This document shows, piece after piece, positions 26,326 to 34,516 of a stretch of DNA of 64,000 bases. Location of the stretch: positions 8,205,001-8,269,000 of the forward strand of contig NZ_CP022221.1 of the NCBI RefSeq assembly GCF_004114935.1. Direction: 5' to 3'. The DNA is from Bradyrhizobium zhanjiangense (GTDB taxonomy: Bacteria > Pseudomonadota > Alphaproteobacteria > Rhizobiales > Xanthobacteraceae). The stretch's first letter is position 1, and every line of letters begins with the position of its first letter. The notes below the pieces were generated by a model. That model worked only from the letters and a program-made list of their open reading frames with translations. It had not been told where the DNA came from and ran no database searches. Position numbers and translations under genes: made by a program.

Positions 26326-27632
26326 GGGCGCTTCTCCCGGATCAGGATCTCGATCCGGCGATTCTGCGCGGCCGCCGGATCGTTCGGCAGTTTCGGCCGC
26401 CGGTCGGCGTAACCTTCGACGTGCTCGATCCGCTGCGCATCGACGCCGGAGCGGACCAGCATGTAATAGGCCATCTGCGCACGGGCGGTCGACAGCCGCC
26501 AATTGTCGTAGGTCTCCGACTTGTACGGCCGATTGTCGGTGTGACCGCGGACGATGATCATGCCGGGCCGCTTCGTCAGCAGCGGGCCGATCTTGTCGAT
26601 CACGCGAACGAGTTCGGGCCGCGGCTCCGCCGAGCCGACCGCGAACATGCCGAAACTCGCATCGTCAGTCAGGCTGATCAGTAGGCCTTCCTCGACCTGA
26701 CGAACCTCGGCCGCAGGTCCCGCGCCGGCCTTGACGTCCGACAGCGCGTCCGCGATCGCAGACTGAAGCTGCTTGACGGTCGGCTGCTGCGTTTGCGCCG
26801 CATCGCGCGGCTCGGAGTCCTTCGTCGTATCGTTGGGCCGCGCCTGCGCGGCAGCATTGGCCTGAGCGGTCGCTTGGGCGCTGCCCTCGCGCGAGGATTG
26901 CGACGGCGCAGGCCCAGGCGGCAACAGGGGCGACAGGCTTGCGGACGAGCTATCCGCGTTCGGCGCCACGCTTCCGCCGGCATCATCCACCTTGGCGCGG
27001 CGCGCCTGCGGTTCGCCCTGACCCGTGCCGGACGCATCGCCCGCGGAGACATTCGGCTTCGGCTCGTTCTCGATGATGCGATCCGCGTCCTTCGACACCT
27101 GCGGCGCCAGCTTCCAATAACCGGGATCGAAGGGATCGCGGTAAGCGTCGCCGCCCTTGAGGCCGTCCTCTTCGGCCGATGTCAGGGCGCCGGCGCGCCG
27201 CTGGCCCGAAGCCTGGTTCGCACTGTTGGCGATCTCGGCAAGCGTCGCATAGGGATCGCGGAACAGGACCTTCTCTTCATAGAAGGGCGGCTTCTCCGCC
27301 GTCGGCGAGTCGCCGCGACGTTCTTCGTTCGGCCCCGCCGGCTTACGCCTGCCGTCCTGGCCTTCAAATGACGACGGCTCCTTCCTGGAGAGGTCCTTCA
27401 GACCCTTCGGAGCAGGTGCATTTTCCGCGAGCTTGATCGGATTGAAATAGCTCGCGACCACCTGCTTCTGATCCTGGTTGAGTGCATTGAGCAGCCACAT
27501 GACCAGGAAGAACGCCATCATCGCGGTCATGAAGTCCGCATAGGCGATCTTCCAGACGCCACCGTGCGGCTTCTCGTCGTCGAAGGCGCTGCGCCGGCGG
27601 ATGATCACGAGCTCTGGTTTGACCTCATTCAT
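26322..27632 (-). CDS. motB: Flagellar stator protein MotB
   Basis: 436 residues. The single membrane helix has the proton-binding Asp33 in IAYADFMTAMMAFFLVMWLL. A long linker of low complexity (about 75-300) leads to a C-terminal OmpA-like peptidoglycan-binding domain (MIIVRGHTDNRPYK, NWRLSTARAQMAYYMLVRSG, QNRRIEILI). It forms the stator with MotA, whose gene lies 15 kb away in another operon. It starts six bases after the fliH-like gene. Confidence 0.95.
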   Translation of the reverse strand: MNEVKPELVIIRRRSAFDDEKPHGGVWKIAYADFMTAMMAFFLVMWLLNALNQDQKQVVASYFNPIKLAENAPAPKGLKDLSRKEPSSFEGQDGRRKPAGPNEERRGDSPTAEKPPFYEEKVLFRDPYATLAEIANSANQASGQRRAGALTSAEEDGLKGGDAYRDPFDPGYWKLAPQVSKDADRIIENEPKPNVSAGDASGTGQGEPQARRAKVDDAGGSVAPNADSSSASLSPLLPPGPAPSQSSREGSAQATAQANAAAQARPNDTTKDSEPRDAAQTQQPTVKQLQSAIADALSDVKAGAGPAAEVRQVEEGLLISLTDDASFGMFAVGSAEPRPELVRVIDKIGPLLTKRPGMIIVRGHTDNRPYKSETYDNWRLSTARAQMAYYMLVRSGVDAQRIEHVEGYADRRPKLPNDPAAAQNRRIEILIREKRP

Positions 27633-27638
27633 GGCGGA

Positions 27639-28340
27639 CTACCGGCGCGCCTCCTTGAGGCGTTCGCTCCAGGCCGAGATCTGAGTCTCGATCACGGTCT
27701 GGTCGGCGACGACGCGGACCTCGAAGGTGTCGGCCGCCTCATAGGCGATGCCTGTCCGCCGGGCCTTCTCGAGCTGCGCCTTCACCAGGTCCAGCAACTC
27801 GCTCGGGCCGGTGACCTTGAACGCCGGCACCGGCGAATTGCCGGTCAACGCCGCGATCTGCTCGACCAGCGACTCGATCGCCTTGTCGCGGACCGCCTCC
27901 GTGAGAAACGGCAGCAATATCCGCGCAACGGAGCTCGCGATATTGGTCTCAATCTCGCGGCAAGCCGTCTCGAAGCCGTTGACGATGGTGGCCGCCTGCT
28001 GGTCGGACCACTTGGCCCGCTCCTCGCCGAGCCGGATCGCGCTGCGGACGCGTTCCTCCGCAAGCCTGGCCTCGCCTTCCGCGACGCCGGCCGCATGACC
28101 GCGACGATAGGCATCGTCGAGAAGGTTGACCGGCGGAGCTTCCGCTGCCGGGGACGGCGGCTGAAGCTGCTGCTGCGAATGGGTCTGTGGCTGCGGCTGA
28201 GGCTGAGGTTGCGGCTCGCGCCGAACCTCCCTCGGCCTTGTCAGCACGTCCTGGATCTTGGGCGGCGGCGGAGGCGGCGGCGACTTGGCCCGGCCGTTCG
28301 CATCGAACTGCGTCAGGAGCTCTCCGATTGCTGCGTTCAT
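27639..28340 (-). CDS. FliH-like flagellar export ATPase regulator (probable)
   Basis: 233 residues. A Pro/Gln-rich N-terminus includes a run of prolines and a QPQPQPQPQ stretch. The helical part (about 75-110, RRGHAAGVAEGEARLAEERV) and the C-terminal domain (ETNIASSVARILLPFLTEAV, SELLDLVKAQLEKARRTGI, VIETQISAWSERL) resemble FliH, the negative regulator and membrane anchor of FliI. Position directly after fliF fits FliH. Sequence divergence keeps this below certainty. ATG overlaps the fliF stop. Confidence 0.65.
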   Translation of the reverse strand: MNAAIGELLTQFDANGRAKSPPPPPPPKIQDVLTRPREVRREPQPQPQPQPQTHSQQQLQPPSPAAEAPPVNLLDDAYRRGHAAGVAEGEARLAEERVRSAIRLGEERAKWSDQQAATIVNGFETACREIETNIASSVARILLPFLTEAVRDKAIESLVEQIAALTGNSPVPAFKVTGPSELLDLVKAQLEKARRTGIAYEAADTFEVRVVADQTVIETQISAWSERLKEARR

Positions 28341-29962
28341 GCCGCCTCCTCGCGTCGCATCCAGTCTTTAAGGATCGCGGCCGCCTGCATCTGATCGAGC
28401 CGGACGATCTGCTCCAGCCGCTTTTGCGGCGTTCGCTGCATCTTGCCTTCGAGATCTTCGACGAGGTTGAGCTCGGCCTCCTCGCTGTCAGGCAATGCAA
28501 GGGCCGCGGCCTCGAGGGCGGCAGCCTCTGCTGCCTCGGTCTGCTCCTGTTCGGCGCGATGGGTGAGAATACCGTTGACCGCCGGCCGAAGACCGAACCA
28601 GACCAGCATCGAGGCAACGGCGAGGATGGTCACCGCGTTGATGACGCTGCCGAGCTGCTTGTTGATCATCTCGACGAAACTGATCGGCGGCACCGGCGCC
28701 AGCTCGCGCGAGCCCTCAATGAAGTCGACGGCCGTCACCTGGATCTGGTCGCCACGCTGCTTGTCCAGTCCGCCGGCGGTGGCCGCGAGCTGGCTGATCT
28801 CGGCGAGCTTGCTGTCGATGATGGCCTGGTTGCTCTTGTCGCCGAGATCGGCGACGAGGCGCGCGCGGTTGACCAGGACCGCGATGAAGAGTTTCTTGAC
28901 CGAATAGCCGTCGCTCACCGTCGTCGTGGTCTTGGACGACACCTCGAAATTGGTGACGTCCTCGCGGCGGGTCTTGTCCTCGCTGGAGTTCTTGCTTCCG
29001 CCGGCGTTCACCTGCTGATCGGGGAGGTTCTGCTGCACAGTTGTCGGCGTCGACCGATCCGCGTTCTGCGAAGACTCCTTCTCGCGCACGTTCCGCACCG
29101 AACGCTCGGCGCGGCTCTCGGGATCGTAGACGGTTTCATTGATCTGCCGCTTATCGGTGGAGAGCTGCGGTGCGACGCTCACCTCGAAATTGTCGAGACC
29201 CAGATAAGGCGTCAGCGCCTTGCGGATGTTCTCCTGCACCATGCCGCCGACCGTCTTCTGGAGGCTTGCCATCTTGGTCGGCGCGGCGCTGGTCTCATCC
29301 TCTTCGGCGAGCAGCATCGAGCCGTCGGCGTCCAGCACCGTCACCTTGTCGCGGCTCATGCCGGGAATGGCGGCCGCGACGAGATGACGGATCGACTGCG
29401 CCGTGCGCGCCTCGATTGCGCCGTCGGTGCGCAGCACGACCGATGCCGAGGGTGGCTGCTGCGTTGCACGGAACGAGCCGCGTACGGGCATGACGATATG
29501 CACCCGCGCGGCCTTCACGCCCTTCATCAGCTGCACCGTGCGCGCAATCTCGCCTTCCAGCGCCCGCAGCTTGGTGACCTCCTGCATGAACGAGGTCAGA
29601 CCGAGCGAGCCGATCTTGTCGAACAGCTCGTAGCCGGAATTAGCACTGGTCGGCAGGCCCTTTTCGGCAAGCAGCATCCGCGCCTGCATGGTCTGGCTCG
29701 GGCGCACCGAGACGGCGTCTCCGGCCGTATTGACGTCGAAGGCGATGTTCTGCTCGCGCAGCGCGGCGCCCATGCGCGTCACGTCTTCGCGGGTGAGGCC
29801 GGTATAGAGCGTCTCGAACTCCGGCCGGCTCAGATAGTAGGCACCGCCGACGACGGTAACGAGAACGGCAAAGCCGATCAGCCCCAAGGCCATCAGGCGT
29901 CGTGGCCCAAGCTCCAGCAGATTGTTGAGCAGTTGCTGTACCTGCGCACGACTGAGCAGCAT
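28337..29962 (-). CDS. fliF: Flagellar MS-ring protein FliF
   Basis: 541 residues. Membrane helix 1 is near 22-44 (LMALGLIGFAVLVTVVGGAY). The ring-building motifs GLTREDVTRMGAALREQNIA, EGEIARTVQLMKGVKAARVH and the YscJ/FliF C-terminal part (NYEVS-like NFEVSSKTTTTVSDGYSVKK) follow. A second helix is near 440-462, and the tail ends with a FliG-binding segment rich in acids. ATG at 29962 has GAGG upstream; an in-frame start at 29995 lacks one. A degenerate copy of the shared element lies 55 nt before it. Confidence 0.95.
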   Translation of the reverse strand: MLLSRAQVQQLLNNLLELGPRRLMALGLIGFAVLVTVVGGAYYLSRPEFETLYTGLTREDVTRMGAALREQNIAFDVNTAGDAVSVRPSQTMQARMLLAEKGLPTSANSGYELFDKIGSLGLTSFMQEVTKLRALEGEIARTVQLMKGVKAARVHIVMPVRGSFRATQQPPSASVVLRTDGAIEARTAQSIRHLVAAAIPGMSRDKVTVLDADGSMLLAEEDETSAAPTKMASLQKTVGGMVQENIRKALTPYLGLDNFEVSVAPQLSTDKRQINETVYDPESRAERSVRNVREKESSQNADRSTPTTVQQNLPDQQVNAGGSKNSSEDKTRREDVTNFEVSSKTTTTVSDGYSVKKLFIAVLVNRARLVADLGDKSNQAIIDSKLAEISQLAATAGGLDKQRGDQIQVTAVDFIEGSRELAPVPPISFVEMINKQLGSVINAVTILAVASMLVWFGLRPAVNGILTHRAEQEQTEAAEAAALEAAALALPDSEEAELNLVEDLEGKMQRTPQKRLEQIVRLDQMQAAAILKDWMRREEAA

Positions 29963-30017
29963 ATGACCTCGTAGCAATGCGAACGTATGAGACACTCCGC
30001 TGCCAACCTTGTCTGAA

Positions 30018-30033
30018 GGTTGCGCGCGGGCGC
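30018..30033 (-). promoter_or_regulatory. Degenerate flagellar upstream element before fliF
   Basis: Sense-strand GCGCCCGCGCGCAACC, 55 nt before the fliF ATG. The CGCGCAA core is kept; flanks are weaker than in the other copies. Confidence 0.35.
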
Positions 30034-30214
30034 GAATGTGTCGGTTCGCTGGCGAGGCGTTGCAATCTTACAAATTCGGTAGCGCAATCGACATCGGCAA
30101 CGGACGGCCGGACGCATTGCCGCCGGGCGGCTGCGACATGTCGCATAAGATCTGACGTCGGAAGGTCGATCTCGGGCACGTCTTGTGCCGTCACGTCCGC
30201 CGATCTCGGCGGGG

Positions 30215-30238
30215 ACCGTGCTCCGCGGGGAGCACGGT
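30215..30238. terminator. Strong hairpin downstream of the first flagellin gene
   Basis: ACCGTGCTCC (30215-30224) pairs perfectly with GGAGCACGGT (30229-30238) around GCGG. It lies 18 bp after the flagellin stop on the minus strand and before fliF. The minus-strand side lacks a T tract. Confidence 0.55.
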
Positions 30239-30256
30239 CGTTTTCGAAAGCGCCGC

Positions 30257-31168
30257 TTAGCTGCGGAACAGCGACAGGATGCTCTGGCTGTTCTGGTTGG
30301 CGATCGAGAGCGCTTGAACGCCGAGCTGCTGCTGGGTCTGGAGCGCCTGAAGGCGGGTCGATTCCGCGTTCATGTCGGCGTCGACGAGCTGGCCGATACC
30401 GCGATCCACCGAGTCCATCAGCGACTTCACGAACTCCGTGTTGTTCGAGATGCGGTTCTTGATGGCGCCGAGGTTCGCGGCGGACTGGCTGACGGTGTTG
30501 ATCGCGGCGGTGACCTGCGCGATGTAGCCATCGAGCGTGGTCTGGTCGGTCGCCGAGTCGGTCAGCGCAGCGATGCTGATCGTGTCGACCGATGCGGTGC
30601 CGCTCACCGTGTCCAGGATGCCGGCCGTGGTCGAGGTGTAGAGCGAGTAGTTGGCAACCGTCACCGTGATGGTGTTGATCGTGGGCGTGCCGCCGACGCG
30701 CGAGAACGACGAGACCAGGTTCACCGTCGCCGGGGTGGTGGCGGTGGTGCTCAGCCAGTTCACGCCGTTGAACGTCGCCGCGTTGGCCACGTTCTTCATG
30801 TCCTGCTGGATCTGGGTGATTTCGGCCTGGATCTTGGTGCGGTCGATGCCGGCGGTCTTGGCTTCGACCAGCAGCGCCTGGAGCTTGGTGAGGCCGGAGT
30901 TGCTGTCGCCGATGACCTTGTTCAGAGCGGTGTATTCGGTGTCGACGGTCGCAGCCGACAGACCGAGCGAGTCGGAGACGGCGGAGAGCGCAGCGTTGTC
31001 GGCGCGCATCGAAGTCGCGATCGACCAATAGGCCGAGTTGTCCGAAGCGGTCGCGACCCGCTGGCCGGTCGAGATCCGGTTTTCGGTCGTCTGCAGGCTG
31101 GCGCTGACATTCCGGAGGGTCTGGAGCGCAGTCATTGCAGCGGAGTTGGTAAGCAGGCTGGAAGCCAT
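30257..31168 (-). CDS. lafA: Flagellin (lateral type), proximal copy
   Basis: 303 residues. The conserved N-terminal D0/D1 (SSLLTNSAAMTALQTLRNVS, ISTGQRVATASDNSAYWSIA, LSAVSDSLGLSAATVDTEYT) and C-terminal D1/D0 (GAIKNRISNNTEFVKSLMDS, NAESTRLQALQTQQQLGVQA, SQSILSLFRS) enclose a small central region (about 140-215). About 85-90% of the sequence is identical by eye to the second copy. ATG at 31168 follows AAAGGGACATCAAAG; the apparent upstream extension to 31222 is non-coding leader. It has its own leader, upstream element and 3' hairpin, so it is probably monocistronic. Confidence 0.95.
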   Translation of the reverse strand: MASSLLTNSAAMTALQTLRNVSASLQTTENRISTGQRVATASDNSAYWSIATSMRADNAALSAVSDSLGLSAATVDTEYTALNKVIGDSNSGLTKLQALLVEAKTAGIDRTKIQAEITQIQQDMKNVANAATFNGVNWLSTTATTPATVNLVSSFSRVGGTPTINTITVTVANYSLYTSTTAGILDTVSGTASVDTISIAALTDSATDQTTLDGYIAQVTAAINTVSQSAANLGAIKNRISNNTEFVKSLMDSVDRGIGQLVDADMNAESTRLQALQTQQQLGVQALSIANQNSQSILSLFRS

Positions 31169-31250
31169 CTTTGATGTCCCTTTGAAAGCAGATTGGATTT
31201 TGGGGACATACCGGGCTTGCACCGGTACGACAGGGCGGCATCATGCCTTT
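31169..31250 (-). promoter_or_regulatory. Conserved structured 5' leader of flagellin copy 1
   Basis: Read on the minus strand, the leader has hairpin GGCATGATGCC (31237-31247), hairpin TACCGG...CCGGTA (31209-31227, loop 7), and ATGTCCC (31203-31209). ATGTCCC can pair with GGGACAT (31174-31180) that contains the Shine-Dalgarno. All these parts recur in the second flagellin leader while the spacers differ. It is a likely site of post-transcriptional control, possibly by FlbT. Confidence 0.7.
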
Positions 31251-31307
31251 GGGATGCGGAAATGCGCGTGAACCCAACCCGTCGTAGCGGCGAGACTAGC
31301 CAGCGAA

Positions 31308-31323
31308 GCTTGTGCGAGGCTTG
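31308..31323 (-). promoter_or_regulatory. Shared flagellar upstream element before flagellin copy 1
   Basis: Sense-strand CAAGCCTCGCACAAGC, 139 nt before the ATG, which allows for the roughly 100-nt longer leader of this gene. It matches the consensus at 15 of 16 positions. CTAG follows after eight bases, as before motA. Confidence 0.55.
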
Positions 31324-31390
31324 TGGCCCTGTGATCGGACCGCAACAGGGCGGCCGAAATCATGGCGTGCACAGCGCCACGCAAACGAAA

Positions 31391-31418
31391 GGGCCGCGCT
31401 TCGCGAGAAGCGCGGCCC
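31391..31418 (-). terminator. Rho-independent terminator of flagellin copy 2
   Basis: GGGCCGCGCTTC (31391-31402) pairs perfectly with GAAGCGCGGCCC (31407-31418) around GCGA. On the minus strand it is followed by TTTCGTTTG. It begins 20 bp after the flagellin stop and prevents read-through into copy 1. Confidence 0.85.
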
Positions 31419-31438
31419 TCCCCTGACCGTCTTGACGC

Positions 31439-32344
31439 TTAGCGGAACAGCGACAGGATGCTCTGGCTGTTGTTGTTGGCGATCGAGAGCGCCTGAACGC
31501 CGAGCTGCTGCTGGACCTGGAGGGCCGCCAGGCGGGTGGACTCCTGGTTCATGTCGGCGTCGACGAGCTGGCCGATACCGCGATCAACCGAATCCATCAG
31601 CGACTTCACGAACTCCGAGTTGTTCGAGATGCGGTTCTTGATGGCGCCGAGGTTGGCGGCACCCGAGGAGACCGTGCCGATCGCAGCGGTGACCTGCGCG
31701 ATGTAGCCATCGAGCGTGGTCTGGTCAGCCGCCGAGTCGGTCAGTGCACCGATGTTGATGGTGTCCACCGACGCACTGCCGCTCACCGTGTCCAAGATGC
31801 CGCTCGTGGTCGAGGTGTAGAGCGAGTAGTTCGCGACGGTGACGGTGATCGAGCCGGTGGTCGGCGTGGCGCCGACGCGCGAGAACGACGACACGAGATT
31901 GACCGTCGCCGGCGTGGTGGCGGTGGTGCTCAGCCAGTTGACGCCGTTGAACGTCGCCGCGCTGGCCACGTTCTTCATGTCCTGCTGGATCTGGGTGATT
32001 TCCGACTGGATCTTGCTGCGATCGATACCAGCAGTCTTGGCTTCGACCAGCAGCGACTGGAGCTTGGTCAGGCCCGAGTTGCTGTCACCGAGAACCTTGT
32101 TCAGAGCGGTATATTCGGTATCGACGGTCGCGGCCGACAGACCGAGCGAGTCGGAGACGGCGGAGAGCGCGGCGTTGTCGGCGCGCATCGAGGTCGCGAT
32201 CGACCAGTAGGCGGCGTTGTCGGAGGCGGTGGCCACGCGCTGGCCGGTGGAGATCCGGGTCTGCGTCGTGGAGAGTTGCGAGCTGACAGACCGCAGGGTC
32301 TGGAGCGCGGTCATGGCGGACGAGTTCGTGAGCAGGCTTGACAT
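31439..32344 (-). CDS. lafA: Flagellin (lateral type), distal copy
   Basis: 301 residues, nearly collinear with the copy at 30257: SSLLTNSSAMTALQTLRSVS, ISTGQRVATASDNAAYWSIA and the C-terminal VQQQLGVQALSIANNNSQSI. Differences concentrate in the N-terminal helix 20-30 and around residues 175-240. Both lack the large D2/D3 domains of enteric flagellins. The ~300-residue size and tandem arrangement match the thin lateral filament flagellins of Bradyrhizobium. ATG at 32344 follows TAAAGGGACATTCGCA; strong terminator downstream. Confidence 0.95.
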   Translation of the reverse strand: MSSLLTNSSAMTALQTLRSVSSQLSTTQTRISTGQRVATASDNAAYWSIATSMRADNAALSAVSDSLGLSAATVDTEYTALNKVLGDSNSGLTKLQSLLVEAKTAGIDRSKIQSEITQIQQDMKNVASAATFNGVNWLSTTATTPATVNLVSSFSRVGATPTTGSITVTVANYSLYTSTTSGILDTVSGSASVDTINIGALTDSAADQTTLDGYIAQVTAAIGTVSSGAANLGAIKNRISNNSEFVKSLMDSVDRGIGQLVDADMNQESTRLAALQVQQQLGVQALSIANNNSQSILSLFR

Positions 32345-32432
32345 TGCGAATGTCCCTTTATGTACGCGTTACATTTTCACTTGGGGACATACCGGGCTTT
32401 CACCGGTACGGAGGGGCGGCATCATGCCTTTG
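32345..32432 (-). promoter_or_regulatory. Conserved structured 5' leader of flagellin copy 2
   Basis: It has the same elements as the copy 1 leader: hairpin GGCATGATGCC (32418-32428), hairpin TACCGG...CCGGTA (32390-32408), and ATGTCCC (32384-32390) complementary to GGGACAT (32350-32356) over the ribosome-binding site. Further upstream both genes share CGGGTTGG and GCTAG, so the promoters are related as well. Confidence 0.7.
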
Positions 32433-32585
32433 GACTGATGTGGGTGGGGTCCAACCCGCCGTGACGCCTTGCTAGCACGCCGAATCTTGCCGCCGGATTA
32501 AAATCGCCTTGAATATCATCGCTGTAGCGGCTGTATCGCAGTTACCATCCGCTAACCATGATGACGCGGTCCGAGCCGCGCTCTT

Positions 32586-33326
32586 TCAGGAGAACGACCG
32601 CACCAGTCCGGAGGCGAGCAGGTTCCAGCCGTCGATCAGCACGAAGAACAGCATCTTGAACGGCAGCGCGAGGATCGTCGGCGGCATCATCATCATGCCC
32701 ATCGACATGGTCAGCGTCGCCACGATCATGTCGATGACGAGGAACGGCAGGATAATGAGGAATCCGATCTCGAACGAACGCCTGAGCTCGGAGATCATGA
32801 AGGCCGGAATGATGACGCGCATGTCGATGCGCTTGTCGTCGAACTTCTTGCGAAAGCTTTCCGCAGCGAGCGCCTCGAAGGTCTGGAGATCCTTGTCGCG
32901 AACGTGGGCCAGCATGAACTCGCGGAACGGATCGGTGATCTTCAGATAGGCCTCTTCCTCCGAGATCTCGTTCTTCATCAGCGGCTGGACGCCGGTCTCC
33001 CAGGCGCGGTCGAATGTCGGCGCCATCACGTAGAAGGTCATGAACAGCGCGAGGCTGATCAGCACCAGGTTGGCCGGCGTGGTCTGAAGGCCGAGACCGG
33101 CGCGCAGGAACGACAGCGCGACCGCAAATCGCGTGAAGCTCGTCACCATGATGAGCAGGCCCGGCGCCACCGACAGCACCGTGATCAGCGCCATCAGCTG
33201 GATGATGCGGCCGCTGGTCGAGCCGTTGCCGGGCGGCAGCAGCGAGTTGAGGTCCGGAATCTGGGCCAGCGCCACTTCGGGCAGCACGACCAGGATCAAC
33301 GCGAGCAGCAGGATTCTCACTCTCAC
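32586..33326 (-). CDS. fliP: Flagellar export gate protein FliP
   Basis: 246 residues with a cleaved signal (MRVRILLLALILVVLPEVAL) and four membrane segments. FliP signatures include APGLLIMVTSFTRFAVALSF, LRAGLGLQTTPANLVLISLA and SELRRSFEIGFLIILPFLVI, plus DGWNLLASGLVRSF at the end. The start is GTG at 33326 overlapping the fliL stop (GTGA). It is the last gene of motE-flgH-fliL-fliP. No fliO is seen. Confidence 0.96.
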   Translation of the reverse strand: MRVRILLLALILVVLPEVALAQIPDLNSLLPPGNGSTSGRIIQLMALITVLSVAPGLLIMVTSFTRFAVALSFLRAGLGLQTTPANLVLISLALFMTFYVMAPTFDRAWETGVQPLMKNEISEEEAYLKITDPFREFMLAHVRDKDLQTFEALAAESFRKKFDDKRIDMRVIIPAFMISELRRSFEIGFLIILPFLVIDMIVATLTMSMGMMMMPPTILALPFKMLFFVLIDGWNLLASGLVRSFS

Positions 33327-33769
33327 TGGATCACCAATGTCTCAATGATCAATTCGCGGACCTTGCCCGACGAGCGGATATTGGCGCGCTCGGTCAGGTC
33401 GTCGCGCAGGTGCTGGAGCCCGCGCGATCCCTCGAACTGGCCAACCGACGCCGACCGCAGATAGGTGATGATGTCCTCGCTGATGTGGGCGGCCAGGATG
33501 CCGGCATCCTCGTCGCTCATGCTCTCGGTCACCATGGAGGCCTCGACGCGGGCCCAATTGTTGGCAGGGGCAGCGAGATTGGTCACGATCGGGGACAGTT
33601 TTCGAAGCCGCGCGCTGCCGGCGTAGCTCGAAGCAATCGGCGGCGGCGTGGCGCTGTTCTTCGCATCGGCGACGCGCTCGGCGGCCGCAAACAGATGCAG
33701 GCCGGCAAGCGCGCCCGCACCGATCGCGACAAGGGTCAGCACGACAATGGCCGCAATCAGGCGCATCAC
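33323..33769 (-). CDS. fliL: Flagellar basal body-associated protein FliL
   Basis: 148 residues. One N-terminal membrane helix (about 3-25, RLIAAIVVLTLVAIGAGALA) precedes a periplasmic domain with LSPIVTNLAAPANNWARVEA, EDIITYLRSASVGQFEGSRG and the FliL ending RELIIETLVIQ. FliL surrounds the stator and stabilises torque generation. The gene is 39 bp after flgH. A second ATG follows immediately. Confidence 0.9.
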   Translation of the reverse strand: MMRLIAAIVVLTLVAIGAGALAGLHLFAAAERVADAKNSATPPPIASSYAGSARLRKLSPIVTNLAAPANNWARVEASMVTESMSDEDAGILAAHISEDIITYLRSASVGQFEGSRGLQHLRDDLTERANIRSSGKVRELIIETLVIQ

Positions 33770-33808
33770 GTCCCCTGCCCTCGCGACGCGGCTCGGCCGG
33801 TGCGGATA

Positions 33809-34516
33809 TCAGAATGGTGCCACGGCGTCATAGATCCGGTGTCCCCATCCAGGCTGCTGCACGTCAGACAGATTGCCGCGGCCACCATAGGACACGCGCG
33901 CCTCAGCGATCTTGTCGTAGGAGATCGTGTTGGCTCGCGAGATGTCGCGCGGACGCACGATGCCGCCGACATTGAGCACGCGCATCTCGGTGTTGACGCG
34001 GAATTCCTGCGAGCCGCTGATCATCATATTGCCGTTCGGCAGCACGTCGGTGACGATGGCGGCGATCGAGAGCTTGATATCCTCGGTGCGGTCGATCTGG
34101 CCGTTACCCTTGATCTGGGTGTTGGTGCTGAGATTGGCGTTGGTCTGGCCCTTGTCGCTCCATCCTGCGACGTCCATCAGCCAGTCGAGTCCGAACTTGA
34201 CCTGCGAATCGCGCGAGCGGCCGGTCTTGTTGTCGAGCTTGGCCTTGTCCTGCATCGAGATGATCACCGTCACGACGTCGCCGGTACGCCGGGCGCGGGG
34301 ATCGCGGTAGAGATCGGTGCCGTCGTCCCAGGTCGATCGATAGCTGACGGGCGTATGCATGCGCGGCGTCACCGGGATCGGATCGGCCTGGGTCCTCAAG
34401 CCGCTGCCGACCGGCGACATTTGCGGGCCGGTCAGAACCTCGGCCGGATCATGGAAGCATCCGGCCAGGAAGACGGACGCCAGTACGAGTTGGAGGATGA
34501 GGATCGGCTTCTTCAT
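33809..34516 (-). CDS. flgH: Flagellar L-ring lipoprotein FlgH
   Basis: 235 residues. The lipoprotein signal peptide has lipobox LAGC with Cys20. Mature part: RDPRARRTGDVVTVIISMQD, then SIAAIVTDVLPNGNMMISGS and VRPRDISRANTISYDKIAEA, all FlgH hallmarks. It builds the outer-membrane L ring. ATG is adjacent to the motE-like stop. Confidence 0.96.
   Translation of the reverse strand: MKKPILILQLVLASVFLAGCFHDPAEVLTGPQMSPVGSGLRTQADPIPVTPRMHTPVSYRSTWDDGTDLYRDPRARRTGDVVTVIISMQDKAKLDNKTGRSRDSQVKFGLDWLMDVAGWSDKGQTNANLSTNTQIKGNGQIDRTEDIKLSIAAIVTDVLPNGNMMISGSQEFRVNTEMRVLNVGGIVRPRDISRANTISYDKIAEARVSYGGRGNLSDVQQPGWGHRIYDAVAPF

Noticed and set aside
28187..29974. A 595-residue plus-strand frame opposite fliF
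   Set aside because: It is the antisense shadow of fliF and fliH; no family signature.
31261..31330. Sigma-28 (TAAA-N15-GCCGATAA) or sigma-54 (TGGC-N-TTGC) promoter before the flagellin genes
   Set aside because: Neither consensus could be matched convincingly upstream of either flagellin gene.
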